In this document: positions 30,401 through 40,433 of the stretch, piece after piece
How the letters are laid out: each line of letters starts with the position of its first letter
Position numbering within the stretch: the stretch's first letter is position 1
Assembly: GCA_003290165.1 (NCBI GenBank)
Contig: QNQO01000453.1
Coordinates: forward strand, 558,001-622,000
DNA length: 64,000 nt
Source of the DNA: Berberis thunbergii
Taxonomy: Eukaryota > Streptophyta > Magnoliopsida > Ranunculales > Berberidaceae
Direction: 5' to 3'
The notes under the pieces: model-generated
Databases searched by the model: none
Seen by the model: only the letters and a program-made list of their open reading frames with translations
What the model was told of the DNA's origin: nothing
Program-made: the position numbers and the translations under genes

Positions 30401-33400
30401 AGAAGTCTTGTTTATTGTAAAGAGACTTCTCTAGTGCCAGTTTTGTATATCATCATCTACTTACACTTTTGTTTATGAGATTTGCGTTTTGCATTATTAG
30501 TTTTATTAATTAGTTATTTGTGTAATATGTCGATCTGTTCTGATTTTAATATGTTATTAAGTTGTTCGTGTCATTTATAGAACTTAAAAAAATATAAAAA
30601 TCATGCAAAAGTATGATTCCAATATCCAGTCAAGGATTTCTTAGCATAATCTAATAGGAAAATGACAAATTAGAGATTTGCTAAACCTTCTGATGCTTAA
30701 TAGCAACAACAACATGGAATTTGTTTTGATGGACAGGCATATTTGATAATTGTAAATACTAGCTACATTGAGATCTCAAAATGCATGGCATTCAATAGTG
30801 TCTCTACTGATCCGTGTCACTGTTTCATGCTAGTTATGAGATAGATCAAGTATATAGCGATATGAGAACAAAGGCGGACCTGCTTGAGTTGGATTACCAT
30901 TTGTGAAAGATTGACTCTTAATATAATCAACTTGAAATGGAAAAAAGAAATGACTATTGAAGACTTGCAACTCGTCCAGAGTTTCAAGGATCTCACTGTT
31001 TTTTTAACTGATACAAACTGAGAACAAAACTCAAGTTGTTAGATCCCAATAACATTTTGCCTCCAAAAATTACCTTTTCAAAACACATAGTCGTTTGAAA
31101 CATATGTAACAAAAGCTATATAATGTTTTCTAATATGTCGATCTGTTCTATAATTATTTACTCTTGTAACAGGAAACATTTGCGGGAGTTGACGAATCAC
31201 ACAAAAAAAAGATTGTTTCTCGTGTCGGTTACCTGCATAGAGTTTTTAGGACAAGGTTAAGGAATCTTGCGAGAGATAGTGAGGGTAGCTTTTCGGATGA
31301 GCCGCCTTTCATATACTCTCACTTGTCCACTGTGTCTCTGTATTGGAAAGATTTCGTAGCATACTCATCAACTCTGGAGTTTAAGGTATGTTCAAGTTAT
31401 TATATTACTTCAATTTGGGGCATTTTAATTTAAACCAACTAATGACAACATTCAATTGAAGGAAACAAGCAAACTTAACAAAGAGAGAGCGAAAAAGATG
31501 GAAGCGCGATATAGGAGGGCATGTGTGGGTTATGCACGACTGAGAGAGCAAATTGTATGTATTAATTATCTACATTACGTATCTATGATATGAAATTTAA
31601 ATGTGGCTTTGAAATTCGCAGATTGAGCAAAAAATACGTGAAGGGGAAGAGGATCCTGTTGTGACTCGCTTGGATACTTGGAAGTATGCGAGGATGAATG
31701 GTGAGCATGAGGTTGATGATCCTACTGCCTTGCAAGTACTTGAGGATGTGGTAATATCTACTTCCTTTGTTTGAAAACAAATCTGCACTGTTTGGACATG
31801 ATACCATCCTATACCAAGAATCTAAATAATATTAAGTTGTATTAGGTACGCATAACACAACAGTTGGAAGAGGATGAGCTAAATGATATTAAGCTTGGCG
31901 ACTTGCTTGATCGAGCAATTCCTTTAGAGTATTCCGGACGTGTCCGAGGATGTGGATGGGGTGTTACGAAGAAATCTTTAGCCCAGGCACCCGAATTGTC
32001 CGAAATGTCAAAGTTGAAAAAGCAATGCAATAGATTAGAGAAAGACATGCAAGAGATGAAGGCTAAAGGCTACCAACCTACTGTGCCATCATCTTGTGGT
32101 TCTAGTCATAAGGATAATTTCAATGTGGATGATGATGACATGAATTTTAATGATGACCTTGATTTTTCGAATGAGGTTCCGAATGAGGTTCTTCCTGAGG
32201 TATATTTAATTTTCAAACTTGGCTAATAAATATGTTTATTGGATAAAAGACTAACATATTTTTTGTTTCTAGGGTCCTATTAGATGTTATTTGTATGTTG
32301 AGAACCCTCGTAGACATGTTGGGCAAGGTATTTTGCATAATCGCCCGAATGAAATTCTTCATGGTGTTCCACTACCAGAAGGTTGAAAATATTACTTTAA
32401 GATTTATATACCGACTTAGTGTGTGTGTGTGTTATTATACTTATACAATGCCATGATGCAATTTCAGGTTATGCGAGGATACAATTTGAAGTGGCGGTAG
32501 AATCTGAGAAACATTCAGCGGTGCCGCAATGTACAGACGAAGTTAGGACTGTAGGAGAAGCTGTTGGCCATTTCATTTCATGGCCAAAAAAGCTGGTGTC
32601 TTTGAGAATAGAGGTACAATTATTTATGTATCAAGTATTTTCTCATTTTTTTCTTGCGATTAGGAGCATGTCTGGGATATCTTTGTTGTTTGTTGTTCAT
32701 GTTGATGAAATTATTTAGATTGCTAGGAATTGATAAGGAACATATAGTTTATTTAGATTGCTAAAAAGCTATTCTTGAAATTGATAAGGAGAACATATAG
32801 CTTAGTGCTAGAAAGTTATTCTTGAAAGTAGGAGAACATATAGCTCAAATTCAATACTTATCTCACAAGTTAATTTTTGATTTGCAGTGCCCACCTCCTA
32901 AGAATAAGAATATGGATAAGAGGAACGATGCTAATAAGCCTATCATGAAAAGTGTAGAATCAACGCTTTGTGCTAAGCCATTAGGATATCCTAAGTGTGG
33001 AGATTCTCCTCATAATTCCATGGTATTGCATATTTTGCGTTTCTTACCCTCAAACATCATGAATGGTGGTATCGAAGTTCCCATGATAGCATATTTTGAC
33101 GGGGAGCCTTGGAACGAATGCATTGTTCATGAACATGTCGTGGAGATTCTAAAGGATCGATGGTTAGGTGCCTCAAGCATCGCCTTCTATATAAGGTGAT
33201 AAAACTGGTAAAATAAATTTATTTGATGTTAATGTTTTAAAACTTTATTTGTCCTTATGCATTGTTGATTGTTGAAGGTATTTGGGTGAAGTCTATCTAT
33301 CCGAAAATGTCGAGTTAGCGGGGAAGTTTTCTTTTATGTCGCCCCATATTACACCTATGCTAGGTAATGGGACATCGGCCAATCATTTGGCCGAATGTTT

Positions 33401-34206
33401 GTTGAAGCATACAGGAAAAGACCATCTATTATTGGTGCCGCATAATGTTGGGTGAGTTCAATATAAATAAGATTCAATTATGTGTTTATTAAGTATCAGG
33501 ATGTCTAAATTTTTTGAAATATTATGCAGTCAACATTGGGTATTGATTGGTATCAATACCAAAACAGAGATGATATACTTTATGGATCCAGCTCCGCGTA
33601 CGAAGATCGCACAACGCGTTGATTTGAAAAACTTTGTTGAAAGGTAAATACATGTTCTAGTTTTATTTTTACATTACAAATTTATACATATTACATATGT
33701 ATAATATTACTTTATACAAAATAGTGCATTGAGAAGTTATCGGACTCGTCGAGGCGGCTCTATAACAAAGGCGGCAATGAACAGATTTAATTGGGCAAAC
33801 ATTCAGGTAAATATTTTACAGTACTAAAAATTATTTTATATAATAAGACATGGTAACAAATTGCATATAATTAATTGGATGTTATTTCTCATAGTGTCCA
33901 AAGCAGATTGAGATGGATGGCATCCATTGCGGTCATTATATTTGTTGCTATATTGAGGATCTCTTGAAATCTGGTGATACAAGTATTCCTGTTTTTGTAA
34001 GTAAATAGTTTTATTGAATTATTTTATTTGTTGATTTTTGAAGTATTTGATATCATCTAACTATATACTGATTGTAACTTTTGTATTTGCAGTTTGTTCA
34101 TAAACAGCCAGTCAAATTTTATTCTCCGAAAAAAATGGAGAATTTCGTAATCAATTGGTCAGGATACTTGTACAACCGATTTCTCAAGGAGAAAATGGAA
34201 AGCTGA
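27493..34206 (+). CDS. CACTA gene 2: DUF8039-like and ULP1-type cysteine protease protein
   Basis: Multi-exon gene. Predicted exons: 27493-27849, 31173-31385, 31462-31554, 31622-31750, 31846-32199, 32273-32381, 32468-32595, 32888-33195, 33278-33451, 33530-33643, 33725-33806, 33895-33996, 34093-34206 (TGA). Every join has GT/AG borders and keeps frame. The N-terminal half is basic and partly coiled coil (MSKLKKQCNRLEKDMQEMKA). GPIRCYLYVENPRRHVGQGI resembles the DUF8039 region of transposon proteins. The C-terminal half is a C48/ULP1 protease: His in GQHWVLIGI, Asp in IYFMDPAPR, Cys in HCGHYICCYI. ULP1 enzymes cleave SUMO; transposon versions have no proven substrate. Intron 1 (3.3 kb) holds captured host DNA. 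Exon joins are by eye. Confidence 0.82.
28365..28964 (+). pseudogene. Captured exon of a peroxisomal acyl-activating enzyme (AAE, butyrate-CoA ligase-like)
   Basis: The open reading gives KKAVYLWTLPMFHVNGWSYT, CGAPIVLNML, then HAYGLTESGG (the A5 motif YGLTE of AMP-binding enzymes), KSRQGVRTLG and LGEIVSRGAPVMLGYLKDP. It ends at a donor site (GGGTGAGTC). This is the middle of a plant AAE1/AAE11-like acyl-CoA synthetase, which activates short or medium carboxylic acids with ATP and CoA. The ATP-binding P-loop upstream and the YTGD and C-terminal lid downstream are absent, so it is inactive. The 200 codons stay open, so capture was recent. It lies sense to the CACTA genes, in intron 1 of gene 2, and could be spliced into its transcript. 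Confidence 0.88.
28970..29719. other. Captured DNA of unknown origin in the gene-2 intron of CACTA B
   Basis: Minus-strand open pieces (about 29119-29200 NSGFEWALDHDNGRHYLVFC; 29350-29535 MRKVDYVATDNLYSAPPHIL) look like coding exons but I do not recognise them. The second could belong to the upstream part of the DUF789 gene only if the order was rearranged. A T-rich/TA microsatellite (29610-29665) follows. Confidence 0.4.
29720..30148 (-). pseudogene. Captured 3' exons of a DUF789 protein gene
   Basis: Minus strand. An exon at about 30058-30148 reads RYPIYHIPTGRTVKDLSACF and LTYHTLSSSFQ between an acceptor (TGTCAG) and a donor (GTAATA). After a roughly 100-bp intron the last exon (about 29720-29958) reads LPAFGLATYKIQGNLW and DSWLKQLGVSHHDFNHF to a stop. 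Both are signature parts of the plant DUF789 family, whose function is unknown. The piece is antisense to the CACTA genes, keeps its intron and lacks the N-terminal exons. It is unlikely to be expressed as DUF789 but could make antisense RNA. Confidence 0.8.
30150..31130. other. Remaining intron-1 sequence of CACTA gene 2
   Basis: AT-rich, no recognised gene. A 19-bp direct repeat TAATATGTCGATCTGTTCT occurs at 30523-30541 and again at 31131-31149, just before the acceptor of exon 2, bracketing 589 bp. This looks like a duplication or repair scar made when DNA was added to the intron. Confidence 0.6.
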
Positions 34207-34439
34207 AGCAAAACATTTTAATTATGTCTGTAGTTTAAGATATTTATTAGTATTGTGCTACGAACAAATATATATGATAGCATATTAACAATTTTGTATG
34301 AATGCTTAAATTATATTTTGAATGAATGAGAAACAGTTAGTTATCATGTTGTGTCTTTATTGATTGATTGAACGTTGTCATTATTATATTAAATATTATA
34401 TTTAGCCCAGAAAATCGGTATCGGAAAAATAGAAAAAAC

Positions 34440-34886
34440 AAATCAAATAACTTAGATAGCGCTCAAATTAGCGCTATCTAAGTTTAACATATATACTACA
34501 ATAGCGCTTCTTTAAGCGCTATCTAAGAACAATCTAATTACTTCCATAGCGCTTATTTACGCGCTATCTTAGCAGATAAACAAATCTAATTCAAAAAATT
34601 CATTTAAATTAAATAGCGCTTAAAAAAGCGCTATTCAAGCTAACTTAAAAAAATTAGCACTTACATAGCGCTTTAGAAGGCGCTATTGAAGTTAATTAAA
34701 AAAAAAATCAACGCTTAGATAGCGCTTTTTAAAGCGCTATCTAAGCGAAGCGCTATTCAAGTACGCGCCTTGCATAGCGCTTTTTTGAGCGCTATCTAAG
34801 CTACCATAGCGGTAGCTTAGATAGCGCTAAAAAGCGCTATCTAAGCCCATTTTTAAGCGCTATGCAAGCCTATATTTGTAGTAGTG
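34440..34886. repeat. 3' subterminal repeat array of CACTA B
   Basis: A dense array of TAGATAGCGCT / AGCGCTATCTA motifs, many as near-perfect short palindromes such as AGATAGCGCTTTTTAAAGCG (34713-34732). It is the mirror image of 16964-17370 in element A and ends in the 3' terminal repeat. Confidence 0.85.
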
Positions 34887-34940
34887 TGTAATGACCATTA
34901 CAATGGTCAAACCCATTCCATTGAGTAACCAAACACGCCC
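34887..34940. mobile_element. MITE, right part
   Basis: The right arm of the MITE split by CACTA B. It starts with the duplicated TGT and ends ...AACCAAACACGCCC, the inverted partner of 22395-22422. Confidence 0.8.
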
Positions 34941-35035
34941 TAATGGATCTTCATATATGGAGAATTCTGGACTCTGTAATCCAGTTTCAGCCAATTTTGT
35001 ATAGCAAATGAGACATCTTCTCAAGCTCTAATGCG
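34941..35035 (+). pseudogene. RLP psi3, C-terminal cap
   Basis: TTCATATATGGAGAATTCTGGACTC continues as CNPVSANFV-type text, matching MENSGLCGPPLSANC of psi1 (108-150) and psi4 (38885-38930). The membrane segment is missing; the match stops near 35035. Confidence 0.8.
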
Positions 35036-36190
35036 TCTTCATATTATTTATTATTGGGAAACCTATGGTTTAAAACTCATTAGTCGACATCTATATGAAG
35101 TGTAGACCAAGAGGCCTTGATTGTAAATCCTCTCGACTCCAAGATTGATAATAACATCTTCCAAATTATTGATTTAAGGGAAATTCTGACTCACGGAAGA
35201 CAACAATTCTAAACTATTTTCCACAACTACACAGGTTGTTGAAGCCACTAATGGATCCATAAAAGACCAAATATAAGCAATATATTGACCAATGACTGAC
35301 TTTTACATTAATCCAGAGATCATTCCAATGCTTGTTTTTCACCCACATCTTCATGAATTAGTTAGTAGGATTCTTGGATGGAAATTGTGGTCTTTTCCCA
35401 TTACAGAAGACCATAATACCATAAGCGCTTTTCATCATTATGCAAAAGAAGTTATATTGAGCAATATATTGATTCATGATTTTTGGAATATTATCCTCAA
35501 TATGCACTGGTACAATCAATATTTACTTTACGCACACGCCTTGATGTGGTCAATTGAAATCTTATAGTAGAATAAAGAAGAATTCTTTGTTAATCAAGGA
35601 CCGAAATTATTCCAACTTGTTGACTCCCATGGTTCAATAGTCGTATCGCGCAACATAGTGACCCATTCAGGGGCTGATCTATGTGTAGGAGGGATGGGTA
35701 GAATTAGTAAATGCCACTATTTCTATACATAGATCTTTGTGTTTTGTCTTGGCTTAGTCACAAGTGTCTTGAGCGTTTTACATTTTAGCCCTGGCTCGAA
35801 TCCCAACTCAAGCATTTTTAATAAAAACTTATGCATTAAATATTTTAGCTAGGGGCAACAAAATTTTCTAACTCCCCTGGACCCATTGACTCGAATTATG
35901 ACTAACCTTTACAGTTTATGAAGGATTTTCAACTTTAACGTACCATTCGCCACAAGTTTATCAGCTAAACTAATCCAGACAGCCAACTTGATAACTCCCA
36001 AGTAGAGTTCCAAATTAAATTATTCTTCTCACAAATCAGTCGTCTTTGACAGAACATTTCCAAACTTCCAAATTAAATTATTATTTACCCAACATTTTCC
36101 ACACTTCCAAATTAAAAGACACAATATTTTGAAACACCAAACAACTTGATACGCGATTCTAAGATCACCAGGATACCAAACACAACTTAA
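35036..36190. other. Spacer between psi3 and psi4, no gene recognised
   Basis: AT-rich. A 91-codon open reading at 35292-35567 (MTDFYINPEIIPMLVFHPHL) has no domain I know and no paralogous copy that keeps it open, so I do not call it a gene. 35690-35900 contains text such as CCCTGGACCCATTGACTCG, reminiscent of scattered repeats. Confidence 0.5.
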
Positions 36191-36430
36191 TATGAAGGAA
36201 TCACTGAACTTCCATCCTCTTTTTTCCCCAAGTCATCATTGATTCAAGTGATTGAAATACCTAAAATCCAAAGCATGTCAACACTTTGAATAGAGCTTTG
36301 AAATAGTCCAATTTTTTTTCAGTATATAAAAGCGTGTTAGTTATGCATTTCACACATCAAGCCCTTTCTTTGTTTTCCCTCCTAGAATCATTTACAAACT
36401 CAATTTGAGTTCATTGTGAATCACAATCCC
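36191..36430 (+). promoter_or_regulatory. Upstream region of RLP psi4 with TATA box
   Basis: Block order is as upstream of psi3 (11471-11803): ATTGATTCAAGTGATTGAAAT, CAACACTTTGAATAGAGCTTTG, then a TATA box TATATAAAAGC at about 36323-36333 and the leader ATGCATTTCACACATCAAGC. Retention of the TATA box means it could still drive transcription of the broken gene. Confidence 0.6.
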
Positions 36431-39205
36431 TGATCTTCCTCCTCATATTTTTCTTTCTTTGTTGGTTAGATTTTCTCTTTGCATGCAAGGCACTGCATTC
36501 AATGTTTCCAACGGAAATAGTATTATAGAAGTCCAGTGTATAGAGAAGGAGAGACAAGCTCTTTTAAAGGTCAAGGAAGGTCTCTTAGATCCTTCACATC
36601 GCAATATAACCCAATTTACAGTTTTAAGCCTCTTTTAAGCGTTATCTAACTTAAGCATCGGAGTGTCATCGACCACCACACGGTGGTCCTTGGATCACGT
36701 TTGCTACCTGTGTAGATCTAGGTAAGCGGTAAGGAAGGAAAGAATAAATCGACTACATCAACGGGGAAACATAAATTTTTGTAAACAACCTTGATTGGCT
36801 TTTCTGACTTCGTTATTTAAGATTTATCGATATGAGTGGAATAAACATAAGACACATTTCTAATTTGTTGAATATTATATACAGTCTCCCTTCTCTAAAG
36901 GTTTTGCATTTGAGTTGGTATAAACTTAATGAAACTTCTTCTTTTTCGTATCTTACCAACCACCGTGTTAATTTCACATCTCTAGAGTTCATTGACTTGT
37001 CTTGGAATACCTTTTCATGCAATTTTTTTTTAAGTTCTTGGGAATGCAACTTCACTTTTGCATCTTGACCTCTCATGGAACCTATTGAAAAGTTCAATTC
37101 CTCGCCTTATTCCACAAATGGAATCCCTTGAACATCTTGATCTATCTACTAACCTATTGAAAGGTCATATTCGAACTGATTTCCTTGCCAATCTATCTTA
37201 TCTTACTTTCATAGATCTCCAAAATAACGCACTTGAAGAATGGATGCCAATTTCTAATGTTGCCTTTCCCATAATGTCGTCCCTTGCACATTTGGAAATA
37301 AAATTTAACAATTTAAAAGGTTCCATCCCCAATTTCCTTTGGAATGTCACTTCTTTTACTTTCCTAAATTTATCAGGCAATCACCTTAAAGGAGTGATTC
37401 CAACCCACTTGGAGAAGTTGTGCAATTTACAAACATTAGGTTTGTGTCATAATAATCAAAGTGGAGGAATTCCAAGCAACTTGGAGAAGTTGTTGAATCT
37501 ACAAACATTTGGTTTGAGTCATAATAATCTAAGTGGAGATATACTAGATGAGTTTTGGTCTGGGTTCATCAGTAACGCTTTTGAGTTATTGGATTTGTTT
37601 TCTAATAAGCTTCATGGAAATTTGACAAAGCATCTTGGTAGATTTTCTTCTTTTGAGAACCTACACCTTCAAGGAAACTAATTGGATGGGAGTTTGCCAA
37701 CAAGTATGGGACAACTTACTAAGCTTGTCGAGTTGGATGTTTCTTCAAACTCTTTGGAGGGAGTCATTTCTGAAACCCACTTATCCCGTTTCTTGAATAC
37801 AAAATAACATATCATACCTCGAGATATCTGATAGTGGAATCAATGATACAATCCCCCAGCTGGTTTTGGAATGTTTCTTCCAATATGCATTACATGAATC
37901 TTTCTTGCAACCTTATTTTTGGAAAGCTTCTAACTTTATCCCTGGCATTACTAACACATTCATACTTCATTGATCTCAGTTCCAATCTCCTCGAGGGCTC
38001 AATACCACAAACCTCTTCTAGTAACGAAGTTTTGATTCTCTCCAACAACTTCTTTTTTAGAACTCTTTCGGATCTCTTATGCAATGTGTCAAGTACCCAA
38101 ATTTATCAATTTGTTCTTAATCTATCTGAAAACTGGTTATTAGGATGGGTTCCAGATTGTTTGAATTATTGGCAAAACATGTGGTATTTGAGTCTGAAGA
38201 AGAATAATTTTTCAGGGGAAATCCCGAACTCGACAGGTTACATGGACCCCCTAATTTCTTTACATTTAAATGGAAATAATTTTTCTGGAGTATTACCTTC
38301 GTCGTTAAGAAATTGCACAAGATTGGAAGTACTCGATGCTGGAGAAAACAAGTTTTTTGGTGAGATTTTACCATGGATTGGTGAAAACCTAGTAGAGTTG
38401 ATACTTCTTCGCTGACACTTAAATGGATTCACTGGGAATATTCCTTCTCAAATGTGCCAAGGTACATACCTTCAAATCCTAGACCTTGCTCATAATAATT
38501 TACAAGGAATCATTCCAAGATGCCCCATTAATATTACAAAGATGTCTGTCATGGAAAGGAATGATGTGTTGGGTTATGTTAACACTTATGGTTTTGAAGT
38601 GAACACTATGGTTGTATGGAAGGGGTTGGAAATCCCGAGAGAAATGATGAATCTTGCAAGATTATGTTCTTTGAACTTGTCGAGAAACAACTTGGTTGGG
38701 AAGATTCCTAAAAGCATTGGTAACTTGAGCCATTTAGAATCTCTTGATTTTTCAATAAAACATCTTTTAGGTGTTCTTCCAATGAGTTTGGCGAATTTAA
38801 ACTTTTTAGGTAGCTTGGATTTGTTTTTAACAATTTTTCTAGAACAATTCTACTAAGTACACAACTCCAAAGCTTTAATGCATCTTCATATACGGAGAAC
38901 TCTGGACTCTGTGGTTCTCCACTTACATCCAATTGTACACCAAATGAGACATCTTCTCAAGGTTCTGATCATCATCCAACTAGAAATGAAGATGGAATAG
39001 ATATTCATTGGTTTTATATTGGCATGGCAATGGGATACATCGTAGGATTTTGGGTATTCTTGTATTCAAACGATCTTGGAGGAATGCTTATTTTCGCGTT
39101 GTCGAGGAAGTGCATGATTGGTTATACATGGTTCTGATCACTACTACCCAAAAGTGGTAGAGGATGTTTGGGAACTAGTGAGTTCTTGGAAAACCATCAA
39201 GGTAC
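36431..39205 (+). pseudogene. LRR receptor-like protein pseudogene psi4, nearly full length
   Basis: The start codon equivalent to 11804 is lost (ATG to ACA near 36423). The LRRNT begins EVQCIEKERQALLKVKEGLL (from about 36530) and stops at a retroelement scrap (36604-36770). LRRs resume at about 36770 and run to 38850, e.g. SLEHLDLSTNLLKGHI, LCNLQTLGLCHNNQSGGIP, NLLEGSIPQTSS and LDLAHNNLQGIIPRCP. Then follow the cap ENSGLCG-like block (about 38890), the acidic segment and the transmembrane region (to about 39080), and the tail. Faults: a frameshift at the T-run 37022-37030, stops near 37679 and 37805, a TGA at 38413-38415, and loss of about 80 bp near 38625 relative to psi3. By family it would be an EIX2/Cf-type immune or developmental receptor. 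It is the best template for the others in this window. Confidence 0.9.
36604..36770. mobile_element. Retroelement LTR scrap inside psi4
   Basis: About 165 bp break the LRRNT. TTAAGCATCGGAGTGTCATC followed by CACACGGTGGTCC is typical of the 3' part of gypsy-type LTRs in plants. Only a fragment is present, with no clear ends or target duplication, so it may be a deletion scar. Confidence 0.45.
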
Positions 39206-39454
39206 TCTTTTTTCTATATATAATATCTTAGAAATGGCATGATTTTAACTTTCTCATGGTTAAATTAGACCAATTATCGTCAATTATTTTGTTTATACGA
39301 AAATCAATCAATATTTATAGCAATTGTTTTACTTCCTCAAGTTATAGCATAATAAGAATTTGGTCCTGGTGAAATCCTTGAGCATGCTAAAAAAGACGCA
39401 CAAAACGTTGCAGACACTGCTTCATGTTGAGCAACATTGTATTAATCAAGTTTC

Positions 39455-40433
39455 TGTAAAGAAAATAATTGGAGAATTGTATTATTATTATTTTTCCTTG
39501 ACTGAATATAAGCATTGTAGAGCTAATTTTGACATAACCTTGTAGAAACAGGAAACTTAAAACTTCCTATACAAAATATTCTAATTGTGTCCTATTTTAA
39601 CTTTCCTATTATAACTATTATATTCTTGTACTTTCTTATTTTTGTAGATATGAAACACGCCTCCACAGGCTGGACATGTAGACGCAAAAGAAATGTGCAG
39701 CTTAGAGGAAACTTTGACTTGGATAATTCTAGAAAAAAAATTCTAGATACAAATTTGCTCAACATTGTAGTGTTTTTTTAGCTTGTGTGGTAGTACTGAC
39801 CAAAGATAGTGGGTGTGAATAGAGGAAAGAAAGTGATTCAAATTTATTTATCTTCCCTCCATTTCTTCTTCGTTTCTTCCCTGTTGTGTGATCTAATTTG
39901 CGCTCGAACATGTGACAGGGAGAGAGAAGACGAAGGGAGAGTAGAACGATGATGAAAAAACGACAAGTGACGGACGGACGTGTATGTACAGTGGTTGTGC
40001 AATTGCATTTGTTGCTCACGTAAAGAAAAAGATGACTCGTCCTGTTGTTGAACATGAGTTTGTTGAGGTTTTGGCTGCAGGGGGCAGTTTCATAAAGAGA
40101 AGTTTATTGAGGATGATTTGGTTGTCTGTTGATTACAGTGTTGTTTGTTCTGTTGATGCATGGATGATTGAGGTAGGTTTTGCTGTTGTTCTCCCTTCCC
40201 TGCCTCTTGCATCTAGTGTTTGGAGGCAAGGAAGAGCTTGAGTCCCCGGAGTCTTTGGTTACCAAAGAAAGTTGCTCTGATACCATGTAAAAAAAATAAT
40301 TGGAGAATTGTATTATTATTTTTTTCCTTGGCTGAATACAAGCTTATATAAAACTAACTTTAACATAACCTTGTAGAAACAGGAAATTTAAAACTTCCTA
40401 TACATGATATTCTAATTGTGTCCTATTTTGACT
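39455..40433 (-). mobile_element. TRIM-like small LTR retroelement
   Basis: Two direct repeats of about 148 bp (39455-39602 and 40286-40433), each starting TGTAAA with ATAATTGGAGAATTGTATTA near the start, flank 683 bp without gag or pol. Next to the right repeat, GTTGCTCTGATACCA (40271-40285) is the reverse complement of the initiator tRNA-Met primer-binding site. The element therefore lies in minus orientation with its 5' LTR on the right. The repeats are well over 85% alike. The paralogous spacer near 825 lacks it. The size (979 bp) and lack of genes fit a terminal-repeat retrotransposon in miniature. An open reading inside (39984-40241) has no recognised domain. Confidence 0.8.
40271..40285 (-). 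promoter_or_regulatory. Primer-binding site of the TRIM-like element
   Basis: On the minus strand TGGTATCAGAGCAAC directly follows the end of the 5' LTR (...TTTACA). It is complementary to initiator tRNA-Met. Confidence 0.85.

Larger units (their letters stand above)
22665..34886 (+). mobile_element. CACTA element B, apparently complete (12.2 kb)
   Basis: 5' end CACTACTACAAATATTAGCT, 3' end ATATTTGTAGTAGTG, and a perfect TGT target duplication (22662-22664, 34887-34889). It holds subterminal AGCGCT repeat arrays at both ends, an uninterrupted TNP2-type transposase (23935-27243) and a second gene with an ULP1-type protease domain whose exons all join in frame (27493-34206). This is the two-gene layout of plant CACTA elements (compare TNPD/TNPA of maize En/Spm). 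Captured acyl-activating enzyme and DUF789 pieces lie in the long first intron of gene 2. Intact coding parts, perfect duplications and matching ends suggest a young, possibly autonomous copy. Confidence 0.93.

Noticed and set aside
16964..34886. One single 18-kb CACTA element bounded by the outermost ends
   Set aside because: Internal ends at 22321 and 22665, separate perfect target duplications (CAA and TGT) and RLP plus MITE sequence between them show two independent insertions.
35292..35567. 91-codon reading as a possible small gene
   Set aside because: No recognised domain, no start or promoter context and no open paralogue; length is within chance for AT-rich sequence.
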